Below the pieces are notes generated by a model. The model searched no databases and had not been told where the DNA came from. It was given only the letters and a program-made list of their open reading frames with translations. A program made the translations under genes and the position numbers. A stretch of DNA of 64,000 nucleotides from assembly GCF_033097525.1 (NCBI RefSeq), contig NZ_CP109907.1, positions 2,046,001-2,110,000 on the forward strand. Reading direction: 5' to 3'. Origin of the DNA: Sphingobacterium sp. UGAL515B_05 (lineage in GTDB: Bacteria > Bacteroidota > Bacteroidia > Sphingobacteriales > Sphingobacteriaceae). This document shows, in pieces, positions 26,456-35,488 of this stretch. Numbering within the stretch: position 1 is the stretch's first letter; each line of letters begins with the position of its first letter.

Positions 26456-27292
26456 ATGGCAAACGCACCTAAAACTGCTGCAAAACAAGAGAGCAACAAC
26501 GGAGGATCTTTCTTCGCTCAAGCTGCAATCATCATCTGTTTCATCGTTGGTTTCTGTTTATGGAAATTTGTAATGGGTAACCCTGCAAACTTTGTTGATG
26601 GAAATCATGAAAATGCACCAATCCCAGGCGGAAGTTTAAGCTCTTACTTAGGAATGGTTTACCATGCTGGGGCTATCGTACCTGTTTTGCTTGGTTTATT
26701 CTTGATGGTATGGGTTTTCTCAGTAGAACGTTTTATCGTTATTAACAAAGCTTCTGGTAATGGTAACGTAGGAAACTTCGTTCGTAAAATTCAAACGTTA
26801 ATTAATGGTGGAAACATCGATTCAGCTATCGCTGAGTGTGACAAACAAAAAGGTTCAGTAGCAAACGTAGTAAAAGCTGGTTTATTGAAATACAAATCAG
26901 TATCTGCAGATCCTGAAGTAAACACTGAAAAAGCTGCTATTGCAATTCAAAAAGAAATCGAAGAAACTACAGCATTAGAAATGCCAATGTTAGAGAAAAA
27001 CTTAAATGTTATCGCTACATTAGTTTCTATCGGTACATTATGTGGTCTATTGGGTACAGTAACAGGTATGATCAAAGCCTTCTCGGCATTGGCAACAGGT
27101 GGTGCTCCAGATTCAGCTAAATTGGCAAACGGTATCTCTGAGGCCTTGATCAATACAGCAACTGGTATCGCGACTTCAACATTCGCTATCGTATTGTATA
27201 ACATCTTTACTGCAAAAATCGATAAATTAACTTACTCTATCGACGAAGCTGGTTTCTCAATCGTACAAACATACGCTGCAAACCACAAATAA
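26456..27292 (+). CDS. exbB: MotA/TolQ/ExbB proton channel family protein
   Basis: A 278-residue inner-membrane stator subunit that with ExbD and TonB uses the proton gradient to power TonB-dependent transport. The first helix (IIICFIVGFCLWKFV) precedes an ExbB core with WVFSVERFIVINKA, a cytoplasmic loop, and two C-terminal helices containing TLVSIGTLCGLLGTVTGMIKAF and GISEALINTATGIATSTFAIVLYNIF. The ATG at 26456 gives the expected MANAPKT start; the frame extends 28 codons upstream to a TTG, but that part is AT-rich leader. First gene of the Exb-TonB cluster. Confidence 0.94.
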   Translation: MANAPKTAAKQESNNGGSFFAQAAIIICFIVGFCLWKFVMGNPANFVDGNHENAPIPGGSLSSYLGMVYHAGAIVPVLLGLFLMVWVFSVERFIVINKASGNGNVGNFVRKIQTLINGGNIDSAIAECDKQKGSVANVVKAGLLKYKSVSADPEVNTEKAAIAIQKEIEETTALEMPMLEKNLNVIATLVSIGTLCGLLGTVTGMIKAFSALATGGAPDSAKLANGISEALINTATGIATSTFAIVLYNIFTAKIDKLTYSIDEAGFSIVQTYAANHK

Positions 27293-27306
27293 GAACTATG
27301 GTGAAA

Positions 27307-27338
27307 GTTTTTGATTTTATTTTATGGAAATCAAAAAC
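27307..27338 (+). promoter_or_regulatory. Hairpin between exbB and the first exbD
   Basis: The 11-bp perfect stem GTTTTTGATTT/AAATCAAAAAC has a 10-nt loop and no T tract after it. It is probably an RNA processing or stabilising structure within the operon rather than a terminator. Confidence 0.5.
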
Positions 27339-27393
27339 CAAAAGCATCATAGGATAGAAGATTGAGTTTTTAATTTAAAAGGAAGAATTTAAA

Positions 27394-28056
27394 ATGGGTA
27401 AAGCAAAAGTAAAAAGAGCCAGTACGTCGATCGACATGACAGCGATGTGTGACGTATCGTTCTTACTGCTTACGTTCTTCGTCTTAACGGCGACTGCGCG
27501 CCAACCAGAGGCTTTGCAAGTAGATACCCCAGCATCGACTACGAAAGATAAGTTACCTGATTCAAATGTAGGTATGATCACAATAGGCGATAAAGGTAAA
27601 GTTTTCTTCGGTACGACTGATCAACAGGTTCGTGTAAAAGCACTTGAAAGAATGTCAGCAAAGTATGGCGTTGGCTTTTCACAAGAAGATTACGATCGTT
27701 TCAAATTGATGGAAAACTTTGGTGTACCAATGTCTAAATTAAAAGGGTTATTGGCCTTGGATGGAAGTAAGCGTACAGAAAAAGGTCTGCAGACTGGTAT
27801 CCCGGTTGATAGTACAGAGAATACTTCAAATGAGTTGTATTACTGGGTTCAAAATGCCCGTCTTGCAGCTGAAGAAGTAAATAAAGAAAAGGAAGCTACT
27901 GATAAGAACTTCGTGCACCCTGGACCTCTGAAGATGGCTATCAAAGCAGATGCGAATGAGAAATATCCTTCGGTTAATTTAGTTATTGAAACATTGCGTA
28001 ATCAAAAGCAAAACAAGTTTAGTTTCATAACAGGCATGCGTGCTGAGGAGAAATAA
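27394..28056 (+). CDS. exbD: ExbD/TolR biopolymer transport protein (first copy)
   Basis: A 220-residue single-pass membrane protein with the ExbD signature IDMTAMCDVSFLLLTFFVLTA near the N-terminus; the Asp in MCDVSF is the proton-carrying residue of the family. The periplasmic domain is longer than in enterobacterial ExbD and ends SFITGMRAEEK. AAGGAAG about 12 nt before the ATG is a reasonable Shine-Dalgarno site. It is one of two tandem, non-identical ExbD genes, a Bacteroidota feature that may give a heteromeric stator. Confidence 0.92.
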   Translation: MGKAKVKRASTSIDMTAMCDVSFLLLTFFVLTATARQPEALQVDTPASTTKDKLPDSNVGMITIGDKGKVFFGTTDQQVRVKALERMSAKYGVGFSQEDYDRFKLMENFGVPMSKLKGLLALDGSKRTEKGLQTGIPVDSTENTSNELYYWVQNARLAAEEVNKEKEATDKNFVHPGPLKMAIKADANEKYPSVNLVIETLRNQKQNKFSFITGMRAEEK

Positions 28057-28080
28057 TTGACGATTTAATAAGAACAAACA

Positions 28081-28638
28081 ATGGCAGAATTAAATCAGGA
28101 TAGTGGTAAAAAAGGCAAAGGCGGGAAAGTAAGATCCAAGAAAAATGGTGGTAAGGTCGACCTTACAGCCATGGTGGATTTGGCGTTCTTGTTGATTACC
28201 TTCTTCATGTTGACCACGTCCTTAAATAAACCGCAGGCAATGGATGTGGCTATGCCAGACAAAAATAAAATTAAGGAGCAACAAAGCGATGAATTGCTTA
28301 CAGCAGATAATCGCTCCCTGACAATTTTATTGGGTTCTGACAATAAAGTCTCTTGGGTATATGGTCAAGTTGCTCGTCCGATCGAAGGTCCTACTGTTGC
28401 CGGTTACGGTGCAGATGGGATTCGTAAGGTCTTGATGGAGAAAAAGGCTTATGTACCTCGCGTTTCAGGCGGCAAAGACATGATCGTAATCATACGTCCT
28501 AGTGAAAAATGTACACAACGTAATCTGGTTGATATTCTTGACGAGATGAAAATTGTAGACGTCAAACGCTATATGATCGGAAAGATTACACCTGAAGAAG
28601 TCGAAGTGTTAAAACGTGACAATATCTATAATGATTAG
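28081..28638 (+). CDS. exbD: ExbD/TolR biopolymer transport protein (second copy)
   Basis: A 185-residue ExbD. A basic N-terminus (KKGKGGKVRSKKNGGK) precedes VDLTAMVDLAFLLITFFMLTTSL, where the Asp of MVDLAF is the conserved protonatable residue. The periplasmic part is shorter than that of the first copy and ends with YMIGKITPEEVEVL. It lies 24 bp after the first exbD and 31 bp before tonB, clearly in the same operon. The divergence between the two copies argues against recent duplication. Confidence 0.92.
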   Translation: MAELNQDSGKKGKGGKVRSKKNGGKVDLTAMVDLAFLLITFFMLTTSLNKPQAMDVAMPDKNKIKEQQSDELLTADNRSLTILLGSDNKVSWVYGQVARPIEGPTVAGYGADGIRKVLMEKKAYVPRVSGGKDMIVIIRPSEKCTQRNLVDILDEMKIVDVKRYMIGKITPEEVEVLKRDNIYND

Positions 28639-28669
28639 TTATTAGATTGACACAAAAAACTAAAATAAA

Positions 28670-29557
28670 ATGATAGGGTCAAAATTAGATATTTTTAAGA
28701 AAGAATGGCTTGATGTCGTTTTCCAGGGCCGCAACAAGGAATATGGAGCTTACGAGCTTCGTAAACTTGCGCCTAAAGCGACTAACCGGGGGCTTCTTGT
28801 CGTTATCGGCATTGTAGCCATAGCTAGTTTCCTTAGTGTATTTGGAAGTAAGCTGTTCCCGAAGAAAGCTGTTGAGGCACCTCCGGCAGTAACCGAAGTT
28901 ACTTTGGAAGACCTTGAAGAAATCAAACCACCAGAACCACCAGAAGAGGAGCCACTTCCACAAGAACCGGAAGAAAAACCTCAACAAGTGGCCATGGATG
29001 TACCAAAAGAGGATTTGGTTCGTTTCCCTGAGCCTAAAGTAGCTCCTGCAAACAAAGTTGTAGAAGAAGTTGCTTCTCAGGAAGAATTGAAAGATCCAAA
29101 TAAAACTCCAGCGCGTATTACTTTGAAAGGTAGTCCGACAGGTACTTCTGTAGCACGTGGCGAATTTGGTTCGAAGAAACAAGATGGCGCTATTACTGGT
29201 GCTGCAAAAGGAGATCCAAATGGTAATGGAGATGAAATTCTTCCATTTAATGCCATCGAGGTTCAGCCAATGCCCGTAGGCGGTATGCAAGCATTTATGT
29301 CTTGGGTAGGTTCAAACTACGAGTATCCAGCTGCGGCAACTGAAAATGGTGTAAATGGTGTCGTTGAGGTATCCTTCGTCGTAGAAAAAGATGGTAGCTT
29401 GACAGACATCAATATTAAACGCGATTTGAAATATGGTACTGGTGATGCAGCCGTAAGGTTGCTTAAGAAAGCGAAGAAATGGAAGCCGGGTATTCAAAAT
29501 GGCCGTCCAGTTCGTGTAGCGTACACTTTGCCAATTCGATTGAACCTTCAAAATTAG
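28670..29557 (+). CDS. tonB: TonB family energy transducer
   Basis: A 295-residue TonB. The cytoplasmic N-terminus (about 45 residues, with FQGRNKEYGAYELRK) is longer than in enterobacterial TonB and is typical of Bacteroidota. The membrane anchor is near 42-62, then a Pro/Glu-rich spacer (KPPEPPEEEPLPQEPEEKP) spans the periplasm, and the C-terminal TonB domain (about 205-295) has YPAAATENGVNGVVEVSFVVEKDGSL and ends TLPIRLNLQN. It is the likely driver for the TonB-dependent receptors in this window. Confidence 0.94.
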   Translation: MIGSKLDIFKKEWLDVVFQGRNKEYGAYELRKLAPKATNRGLLVVIGIVAIASFLSVFGSKLFPKKAVEAPPAVTEVTLEDLEEIKPPEPPEEEPLPQEPEEKPQQVAMDVPKEDLVRFPEPKVAPANKVVEEVASQEELKDPNKTPARITLKGSPTGTSVARGEFGSKKQDGAITGAAKGDPNGNGDEILPFNAIEVQPMPVGGMQAFMSWVGSNYEYPAAATENGVNGVVEVSFVVEKDGSLTDINIKRDLKYGTGDAAVRLLKKAKKWKPGIQNGRPVRVAYTLPIRLNLQN

Positions 29558-29558
29558 A

Positions 29559-29795
29559 ATGACAAATTTTAATTCGAATAATAGTTCAAATTATAGACAG
29601 AAATCGCCTCTGAAGCGGTTTCTGTCTATTTTAGGACTTTTTATGTTTGGCTTTTATTTTGTTTTGGGCCTTTTGATTATATTCTGGGATAATTTTCCCA
29701 TTGAGATTAATCCTACTTACAAAACAATCTTTGGTGTTGTATTGATTCTGTATTCTTTTATGCGGTTTGTACGGCTTTGGCAAAATAATTTTTAA
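29559..29795 (+). CDS. Small two-helix membrane protein
   Basis: A 78-residue protein with two hydrophobic segments (LGLFMFGFYFVLGLLIIFW and IFGVVLILYSFMRFVRLW) and a polar, Asn-rich start. It has no known function. It lies 1 bp after the tonB stop and before the PstS-like gene, a position where a short membrane protein often occurs in related genomes. Its first third coincides with a strong terminator-like hairpin, so its expression may be limited, or translation may start at a later Met (29643). Confidence 0.6.
   Translation: MTNFNSNNSSNYRQKSPLKRFLSILGLFMFGFYFVLGLLIIFWDNFPIEINPTYKTIFGVVLILYSFMRFVRLWQNNF
29593..29632 (+). terminator. Terminator-like hairpin inside the small membrane protein gene
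   Basis: ATAGACAGAAATCGC and GCGGTTTCTGTCTAT pair over 15 positions with a single G-U pair, a 7-nt loop and four T residues at the end. It would end or attenuate the exbB-tonB transcript soon after tonB. Confidence 0.6.
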
Positions 29796-29887
29796 TTAAC
29801 TGCCCTCTTCTTTTTGGCGACAACCAATTCTCTCTTCAAAAATTAAACTATTTTTTAATTAAACTGTCTTATTTTATGATGTATCAT

Positions 29888-30814
29888 ATGAGAAAATATA
29901 AAATGATTCTTGTGATGCTTGGCATCTGTATGGGCATTTTTGTTTCCTGCGAAAATAAAACAAAGCAAACGAAAGAGAGCGATGATATTCTAACGGGTAA
30001 GCTACCCGTTATTGTGGATCAAACTTTGTTGCCTATTATTCGGGAGTCTGCGGATGTTTTTGAAAGTTCTTATCCAAACTCGAGTTTGGAGCTCATGGCA
30101 CGGCCCGAGATTAAAGCGGTGAATGCCTTATTGTCTGATTCTGCTTATGTGGTTGTGTTGACCCGACAGTTGACAGATGAAGAAGATAGCTACTTTAAAA
30201 AACGTGGCATTCAACCTAAAATATTCCAAATGGCTTCGGATGCCGTTGTATTGATTAATAATCGTAACAGTACTGATACTATAATGCAGCAAAAAGACGT
30301 TAAGTCTTTGTTGGAAGGTAACTTAGGGGGACAGCGATTGATCTTCGATAATGCCAATTCAAGTACACTGCGCTATTTGAAAGATTATTTCAAATTGAAC
30401 AAAATTGATCCGAAAGCTGTTTCTGCTTTGAAAGATAGTGAAGATGTCATGAAATATGTCAGTGAAAATGCCAATGCAGTAGGCGTTATCGGATACAATT
30501 GGTATTTAAAAGCGATAGAAAAAAATTCGAATTTATTGGATAAAATTCGTACATTGAGCATCGAAAGTGTTGGTAAGGAGGGTGAAAAGGCGAGTTTTTT
30601 TCGGCCGTCCCAATCGACTATTGCTGATGGCTTATATCCTTTTGTAAGGCCTGTCTACATTATGAACTATCAGCCAAATATGGGCTTGGGTTTAGGCTTT
30701 AGTGCCTTCTTGACAGGGGATCGTGGACAGCGGATTGTATTAAAGGCTGGATTGGTTCCTGCTACAATGCCCGGACGAGAGATCATTATTAGAGATGAAA
30801 GTTATATTAAATAG
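29888..30814 (+). CDS. PstS-like phosphate-binding-family lipoprotein
   Basis: A substrate-binding-protein-like lipoprotein of about 308 residues. The signal ends in the lipobox FVSC. The mature part has two-lobed periplasmic-binding-protein features: DQTLLPIIRESADVFESSYP, YVVVLTRQLTDEE, RLIFDNANSSTLRYLKD and AVGVIGYNWYLKAI, as in the PstS family. No Pst ABC transporter genes lie nearby, so it may bind something other than phosphate. Upstream in-frame ATGs at 29876 and 29879 would add four residues. It is followed after 25 bp by the TPR gene. Confidence 0.8.
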   Translation: MRKYKMILVMLGICMGIFVSCENKTKQTKESDDILTGKLPVIVDQTLLPIIRESADVFESSYPNSSLELMARPEIKAVNALLSDSAYVVVLTRQLTDEEDSYFKKRGIQPKIFQMASDAVVLINNRNSTDTIMQQKDVKSLLEGNLGGQRLIFDNANSSTLRYLKDYFKLNKIDPKAVSALKDSEDVMKYVSENANAVGVIGYNWYLKAIEKNSNLLDKIRTLSIESVGKEGEKASFFRPSQSTIADGLYPFVRPVYIMNYQPNMGLGLGFSAFLTGDRGQRIVLKAGLVPATMPGREIIIRDESYIK

Positions 30815-30839
30815 ATAATAAATAGTACAAAAATAGATT

Positions 30840-32639
30840 ATGACAAACAGTAAATTATTATTTAGTCTTTTATTGGCTGGATCTGTGGGCACAGTGAGTG
30901 CACAAAGTTTGAAAGATGCTAGAGCAGCCATCGAGGCTGAAAATTATGGTAAAGCGAAAACTATCCTTCAACAGTTAGTGACTAAGCAACCTAAGAATGG
31001 AGATAATTATTTCTATTTGGGTCAAATTTATTTGGTAAACGACAGAGCGGATTCTGCCGCTGCGATTTTCAACCAAGGTTTGGCTGCTGATCCAAAGGCT
31101 ACAATTAATAATGTAGGTTTGGGTTATGTTGACTTAATGAAAAAAGATAAAGCAAGCGCTGAATCTAAATTCGCTTTGGCAACAGCAAAATTAGGAAAAA
31201 AGGATTATGAGCCATTATTGGAAATCGGTCGTGCATATATTAATGCTCCAGAGCCTGATTATGCAAAAGCGTTGGAATACCTGACACAGGCGAAAGAGAA
31301 AAATAAAAAAGACGTAGCTGTTCCTATCGCGTTAGGTGATGCGTACCGCGGTTTGAAAGAAGGTTCATTGGCCTATACAAGCTATGGTGAGGCGACGGAT
31401 ATTGATCCAAATTCAGTACAGGCGAAAGTTGGACAAGCTGTGATTGTACGTGGCGCTCAAGCTTTTGATGAGGCTATCACACAATTGGAAGCTATCGCAG
31501 CAGAAACACCGGCATACGCACCTACTTACCGTGAGTTGGCTGAAACATATAACCAATGGTCTAGATTGCCGGGTACTTCTGACGAGAAATATGTCGAGTT
31601 AAATAAAAAGGGTGTTGAGCAATACAAAAAATACCTAGAAGTAGCGGGTGATAATTCATTGGAAGCTAAAATCCGTTATGCCGATTTCTTGGTTTACGCG
31701 CGTCAATATGACGATTTGAAGGTCGTTTCTGAGGAATTAGCGAAAAACCCTTCTGTAGATCCAAAAATCTACCGTTATTTGGGTTATATTGCCTTCCAAA
31801 AAGCTAAAGATTATCCGAAAGCCTTGGAGTACTTAAACCAGATGTTTAGCAAAATGGAAAAAGATCGTGTAATTCCGTTGGATTATATGTATCTAGGTAT
31901 GTCTGAGATTGCTGCAAATAGCCCAAAACCAGCAGCTGCTGGTGCAGATAGTACGGCTACTGCGGCTCCGGTATTGACAGCAGAGAATACAGCGAATATT
32001 CAAAAGGGTATTGCCGATATTAAGAAAGCAATTGATTTAGACAAAGAATTGTTGGGAGAAACAGCTGAGTTAGCTTTTGCTAAATACCAAGAGCAAGAAT
32101 TGCAAACAGCAGCCTCTTTATTCGAGCTAGTTGCTTCTTATAAAGATAACAAAACATATCTGTTTGATGCAAATTACTATGCTGGAGAAGCCTATTACCA
32201 AATCGGTGCTAAAGAAGATGCAGCTAGTAAAAATGAGGAACAAGTTGTGGTTAATCAAGAATTGAGAGACAAAGCAATTGCGGATTTACAAAAATCACAA
32301 ACTTTCTTAACTGTGATCGAAACAACTGATAATAAAGAAGCACAAGATAAATATTTGATTAATGCGCTTTATTACAAGGCTTTTGCTGCATTGACGGCTG
32401 ATAATTTGGAACAACCAAAAGGTGATTTCGTAGCATCCTTCCAAAAATTGATTGAAACAATCAATCAACGTGGTGCGCAAGAGAAAAATAAAAATTATTT
32501 AATCGATGCGAATACCTATATCGGTCTTTACTATTATGTAAAACAGGATCTTCCTAAAGCGAAAGAAAGCTTCCAGAAAGTATTGGCAATAGATCCAGCT
32601 AATGAAGCGGTTAAAGGCTATTTACAAGGTATTAAATAG
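30840..32639 (+). CDS. Exported TPR-repeat protein
   Basis: A 599-residue protein with a signal peptide ending at VSAQS. Multiple tetratricopeptide repeats are spread along the length, for example NYFYLGQIYLVNDRADSAAAIFNQGLAADP, VQAKVGQAVIVRGAQAFDEAITQLEAI and the final AKESFQKVLAIDPANEAVKGYL. An Ala/Pro-rich insert lies near residue 365-385. TPR proteins act as scaffolds; position after exbBD-tonB and the PstS-like gene suggests a periplasmic role tied to TonB energisation, which is an inference. A strong terminator ends the cluster. Confidence 0.88.
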   Translation: MTNSKLLFSLLLAGSVGTVSAQSLKDARAAIEAENYGKAKTILQQLVTKQPKNGDNYFYLGQIYLVNDRADSAAAIFNQGLAADPKATINNVGLGYVDLMKKDKASAESKFALATAKLGKKDYEPLLEIGRAYINAPEPDYAKALEYLTQAKEKNKKDVAVPIALGDAYRGLKEGSLAYTSYGEATDIDPNSVQAKVGQAVIVRGAQAFDEAITQLEAIAAETPAYAPTYRELAETYNQWSRLPGTSDEKYVELNKKGVEQYKKYLEVAGDNSLEAKIRYADFLVYARQYDDLKVVSEELAKNPSVDPKIYRYLGYIAFQKAKDYPKALEYLNQMFSKMEKDRVIPLDYMYLGMSEIAANSPKPAAAGADSTATAAPVLTAENTANIQKGIADIKKAIDLDKELLGETAELAFAKYQEQELQTAASLFELVASYKDNKTYLFDANYYAGEAYYQIGAKEDAASKNEEQVVVNQELRDKAIADLQKSQTFLTVIETTDNKEAQDKYLINALYYKAFAALTADNLEQPKGDFVASFQKLIETINQRGAQEKNKNYLIDANTYIGLYYYVKQDLPKAKESFQKVLAIDPANEAVKGYLQGIK

Positions 32640-32663
32640 GCTTAAGTAAAATCATTCTAAATT

Positions 32664-32695
32664 AGGCGTAGATAGTAATATCTACGCCTTTTTTG
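32664..32695 (+). terminator. Terminator between the TonB cluster and nuo
   Basis: The 11-bp perfect stem AGGCGTAGATA/TATCTACGCCT with a 4-nt loop is followed by six T residues. It separates the TPR gene from the nuo operon. Confidence 0.9.
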
Positions 32696-32757
32696 TTTTG
32701 TTTTTTACCTTGGAATCTCTATATTTAAAGACAGTTACCAATATAAATTTAATTGAG

Positions 32758-33132
32758 ATGGAGCAAGCCAATAGTATGCCGATCGACTACTTGCCTATAT
32801 TTATACAGCTTTTAGTAGCTGTAGGATTTGGAGTAGGTACCATAATTATTACACACCTTATCGGACCAAAAGTCCGCACAGAAAATAAGCTTGGAGCTTT
32901 TGAATCGGGAATTGAAGTTGTCGGAAATGCCAGGCAGCCTTTCTCCATAAAATATTTCTTGGTCGCTATCCTGTTTGTCATATTTGATGTTGAAGTTATT
33001 TTTATGTATCCATGGGCAGTCAACTTTCGGGAAATGGGACTACAGGGCTTGATCGAGATGTTTATTTTCATGGGACTGCTTTTGTTGGGCTTTATCTATG
33101 TGATCAAGAAAAAAGCATTGAGTTGGGATTAG
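32758..33132 (+). CDS. nuoA: NADH-quinone oxidoreductase subunit A
   Basis: The first gene of the complex I operon encodes a membrane-arm subunit of 124 residues with three helices. Diagnostic segments are KLGAFESGIEVVGNARQPFSIKYFLVAILFVIFDVEVIFMYPWAV (recognised through FESG and FDVEVIF). The ATG at 32758 gives the normal size; an in-frame TTG at 32698 lies next to the preceding terminator and is rejected. The next gene follows after about 60 bp. Confidence 0.95.
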   Translation: MEQANSMPIDYLPIFIQLLVAVGFGVGTIIITHLIGPKVRTENKLGAFESGIEVVGNARQPFSIKYFLVAILFVIFDVEVIFMYPWAVNFREMGLQGLIEMFIFMGLLLLGFIYVIKKKALSWD

Positions 33133-33192
33133 ATATTCCCGTGATGGTTGGCCTTTGGGCCAGCAATACTTAAACCTATAAATCGACTTTTC

Positions 33193-33744
33193 ATGAGTGA
33201 TATAAAATTGGCAGAAGCTCCTCCGGGAGTAGAAGGCGCAGGTTTTTTTGCGACAAGTTTGGACAAAGCCATTGGCTTGGCCCGAGCCAACTCGTTATGG
33301 CCTTTGCCTTTCGCCACATCCTGCTGTGGTATCGAGTTTATGGCAACGATGGGCTCTACTTACGATTTGGCTAGATTTGGTGCCGAACGCCCTAGTTTTT
33401 CGCCGCGTCAGGCAGATATGCTATTGGTGATGGGTACCATTGCTAAGAAAATGGCTCCGGTGTTAAAGCAGGTGTATGTGCAAATGGCCGAGCCGCGCTG
33501 GGTAATTGCTGTTGGGGCCTGTGCTTCTAGTGGTGGTATTTTCGATACGTATTCTGTCTTACAAGGAATAGATGAAATCATACCGGTTGACGTCTACGTA
33601 CCTGGTTGTCCTCCCCGTCCAGAAGCAATTTTGGATGGCGTGTTGCGTCTACAGGATATTGTAAAGAATGAATCATTGAACCGGAGAAATACACCCGAAT
33701 ACAAAGCGCTGCTTGAGAAGTACGGAATACATACAAATAAATAG
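33193..33744 (+). CDS. nuoB: NADH-quinone oxidoreductase subunit B
   Basis: The peripheral-arm subunit carrying cluster N2, the last iron-sulfur centre before quinone. The 183-residue product has the paired cysteines of SCCGIEF, then Cys in GACASSGG and GCPPRPEA, which together ligate the cluster. The ATG at 33193 is preferred; an in-frame TTG at 33148 would add 15 unrelated residues. The nuoC ATG follows the stop codon directly. Confidence 0.96.
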   Translation: MSDIKLAEAPPGVEGAGFFATSLDKAIGLARANSLWPLPFATSCCGIEFMATMGSTYDLARFGAERPSFSPRQADMLLVMGTIAKKMAPVLKQVYVQMAEPRWVIAVGACASSGGIFDTYSVLQGIDEIIPVDVYVPGCPPRPEAILDGVLRLQDIVKNESLNRRNTPEYKALLEKYGIHTNK

Positions 33745-34242
33745 ATGATGGAAAACAGTTTTTTATTGGATAAGCTCCAAGGAAATTTTCCGGCAAAGAT
33801 TAACGAAATTCAAGATGCACACAATTTATTGACGATTGTCGTGGATACGGAAGATGTGATTGATGTACTTCGTTTCTTGAAATCGAATAAGGAGTTGCAG
33901 TTTATCCATCTGACCGATATTACGGCAGTGCACTATCCGCATTTAGAAAAGGAGTTTGCTGTGGTTTATCATATTCATAGTCTCGTTCATAATATCCGAA
34001 TCCGGGTGAAGGTCTTTTTGTATGGACCGAATCCTGAGATTCCAACAGCAACCGTCGTTTGGAAAGGTGCGAACTGGATGGAGCGTGAAACTTTTGATTT
34101 TTTTGGTGTCAATTTTATAGGGCACCCCGATTTGAGAAGGATTCTGAATGTAGATGATATGGAGGTGTTTCCAATGCGTAAGGAATATCCTTTGGAAGAT
34201 CCAAATCGCGTAGATAAGAAAGATTTGTATTTCGGCCGTTAA
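33745..34242 (+). CDS. nuoC: NADH-quinone oxidoreductase subunit C
   Basis: A peripheral-arm subunit of 165 residues, not fused to NuoD. The conserved stretch ERETFDFFGVNFIGHPDLRRIL and the ending RKEYPLEDPNR are the 30-kDa subunit signature. It starts on the base after the nuoB stop and lies 10 bp before nuoD. A second ATG directly follows the first, so the exact start could be one codon later. Confidence 0.95.
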   Translation: MMENSFLLDKLQGNFPAKINEIQDAHNLLTIVVDTEDVIDVLRFLKSNKELQFIHLTDITAVHYPHLEKEFAVVYHIHSLVHNIRIRVKVFLYGPNPEIPTATVVWKGANWMERETFDFFGVNFIGHPDLRRILNVDDMEVFPMRKEYPLEDPNRVDKKDLYFGR

Positions 34243-34252
34243 TTTATACGAT

Positions 34253-35488
34253 ATGAGCGAATTTATAAGCAAGATAACATCTAATCAGCCTGTCTTCGAA
34301 GACAACGATCCGCAGGACGAGCTGATTACCCTAAATATTGGTCCCACGCATCCCGCTACGCATGGCGTATTTCAGAACGTGGTACAAATCGATGGCGAGC
34401 GTATTGTGAGTGGCGTGTCCACGATCGGTTATATTCACCGCGCATTTGAAAAAATTGCTGAACATCGACCTTTTTATCAAATAACGCCTTTGACTGATCG
34501 TCTAAATTATTGCTCGTCTCCAATCAATAATATGGGCTGGCATATGACCGTTGAGAAACTGCTCAAGATAGAAATTCCTAAGCGGGTGCAATATATGCGT
34601 GTTATCGTTATGGAGCTTGCCCGTATTGCGGACCATATTATTTGTAATGGTATTTTGGGGGTAGATACGGGTGCTTTTTCGGGCTTTTTGTATGTGATGC
34701 AGGAACGCGAGTTTATCTATGAAATCTTTGAAGAAATCTGTGGCGCTCGTCTGACAACGAACATTGGTCGTATTGGAGGCTTCGAGCGTGATTTCAATGC
34801 TATAGCCTTTGAGAAAATACGTGAATTTCTGAAACGCTATCCTCCGGTCTTGCGAGAGTTTGAAGAGTTGTTTGTTCGTAACCGCATTTTTATCGAACGA
34901 ACGTCGGGTGTTGCTGCTGTAACAGCAGAAGATGCCCTGGATTATGGCTGGTCTGGTCCTATTTTACGGGCGACAGGTGTAGATTACGATGTGCGCGTAC
35001 AGAATCCTTATTGCTCGTATGAAGAATTTGATTTCGATGTACCTGTTGGTACAACAGGGGATGTATACGATCGTTTCATGGTTCGGAATGCCGAAATGTG
35101 GCAATCACTTCGGATTATTGAACAGGCATTAGCGAAAATAGAGAAAGAACCTAAAGGCGTTTTCCACGCGGAGGTTCCTGATTTCTATTTACCTCCGAAA
35201 GAACAGGTGTATACCAATATGGAAGCTCTAATTTACCACTTTAAAATCGTCATGGGTGAGGTGGACACCCCTAAAGCCGAAGTTTATCATGCGGTCGAAG
35301 GGGCAAATGGTGAACTTGGTTTTTATTTGATTCATGATGGTGGACGGTCACCTTATCGTCTGCATTTCAGGAGACCTTCTTTTGTCAACTATCAGATGTT
35401 TGCGCCAATGAGTGCAGGAATGCTGATTTCAGATGCCATTATAAATATGAGTAGTCTTAACGTTATAGCTGGAGAATTAGATGCTTAG
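34253..35488 (+). CDS. nuoD: NADH-quinone oxidoreductase subunit D
   Basis: The 49-kDa-type subunit (411 residues) that with NuoB forms the quinone site. NIGPTHPATHGVFQNVVQIDGE holds the quinone-site His residues, YIHRAFEKIAE follows, and the C-terminus reads LNVIAGELDA. It derives from a NiFe-hydrogenase large subunit but lacks the metal Cys ligands, as expected. It overlaps nuoE by 8 bp, which suggests coupled translation. Confidence 0.96.
   Translation: MSEFISKITSNQPVFEDNDPQDELITLNIGPTHPATHGVFQNVVQIDGERIVSGVSTIGYIHRAFEKIAEHRPFYQITPLTDRLNYCSSPINNMGWHMTVEKLLKIEIPKRVQYMRVIVMELARIADHIICNGILGVDTGAFSGFLYVMQEREFIYEIFEEICGARLTTNIGRIGGFERDFNAIAFEKIREFLKRYPPVLREFEELFVRNRIFIERTSGVAAVTAEDALDYGWSGPILRATGVDYDVRVQNPYCSYEEFDFDVPVGTTGDVYDRFMVRNAEMWQSLRIIEQALAKIEKEPKGVFHAEVPDFYLPPKEQVYTNMEALIYHFKIVMGEVDTPKAEVYHAVEGANGELGFYLIHDGGRSPYRLHFRRPSFVNYQMFAPMSAGMLISDAIINMSSLNVIAGELDA

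Noticed and set aside
28685..29290. 201-codon ORF on the minus strand across tonB
   Set aside because: It lies wholly antisense to tonB, is rich in Phe, Trp and Ser as expected from the complement of Lys/Glu/Pro codons, and shows no domain.
29841..29865. Direct repeat AATTAAACT upstream of the PstS-like gene
   Set aside because: Two copies 16 bp apart in very AT-rich DNA are likely by chance, and no promoter elements accompany them.
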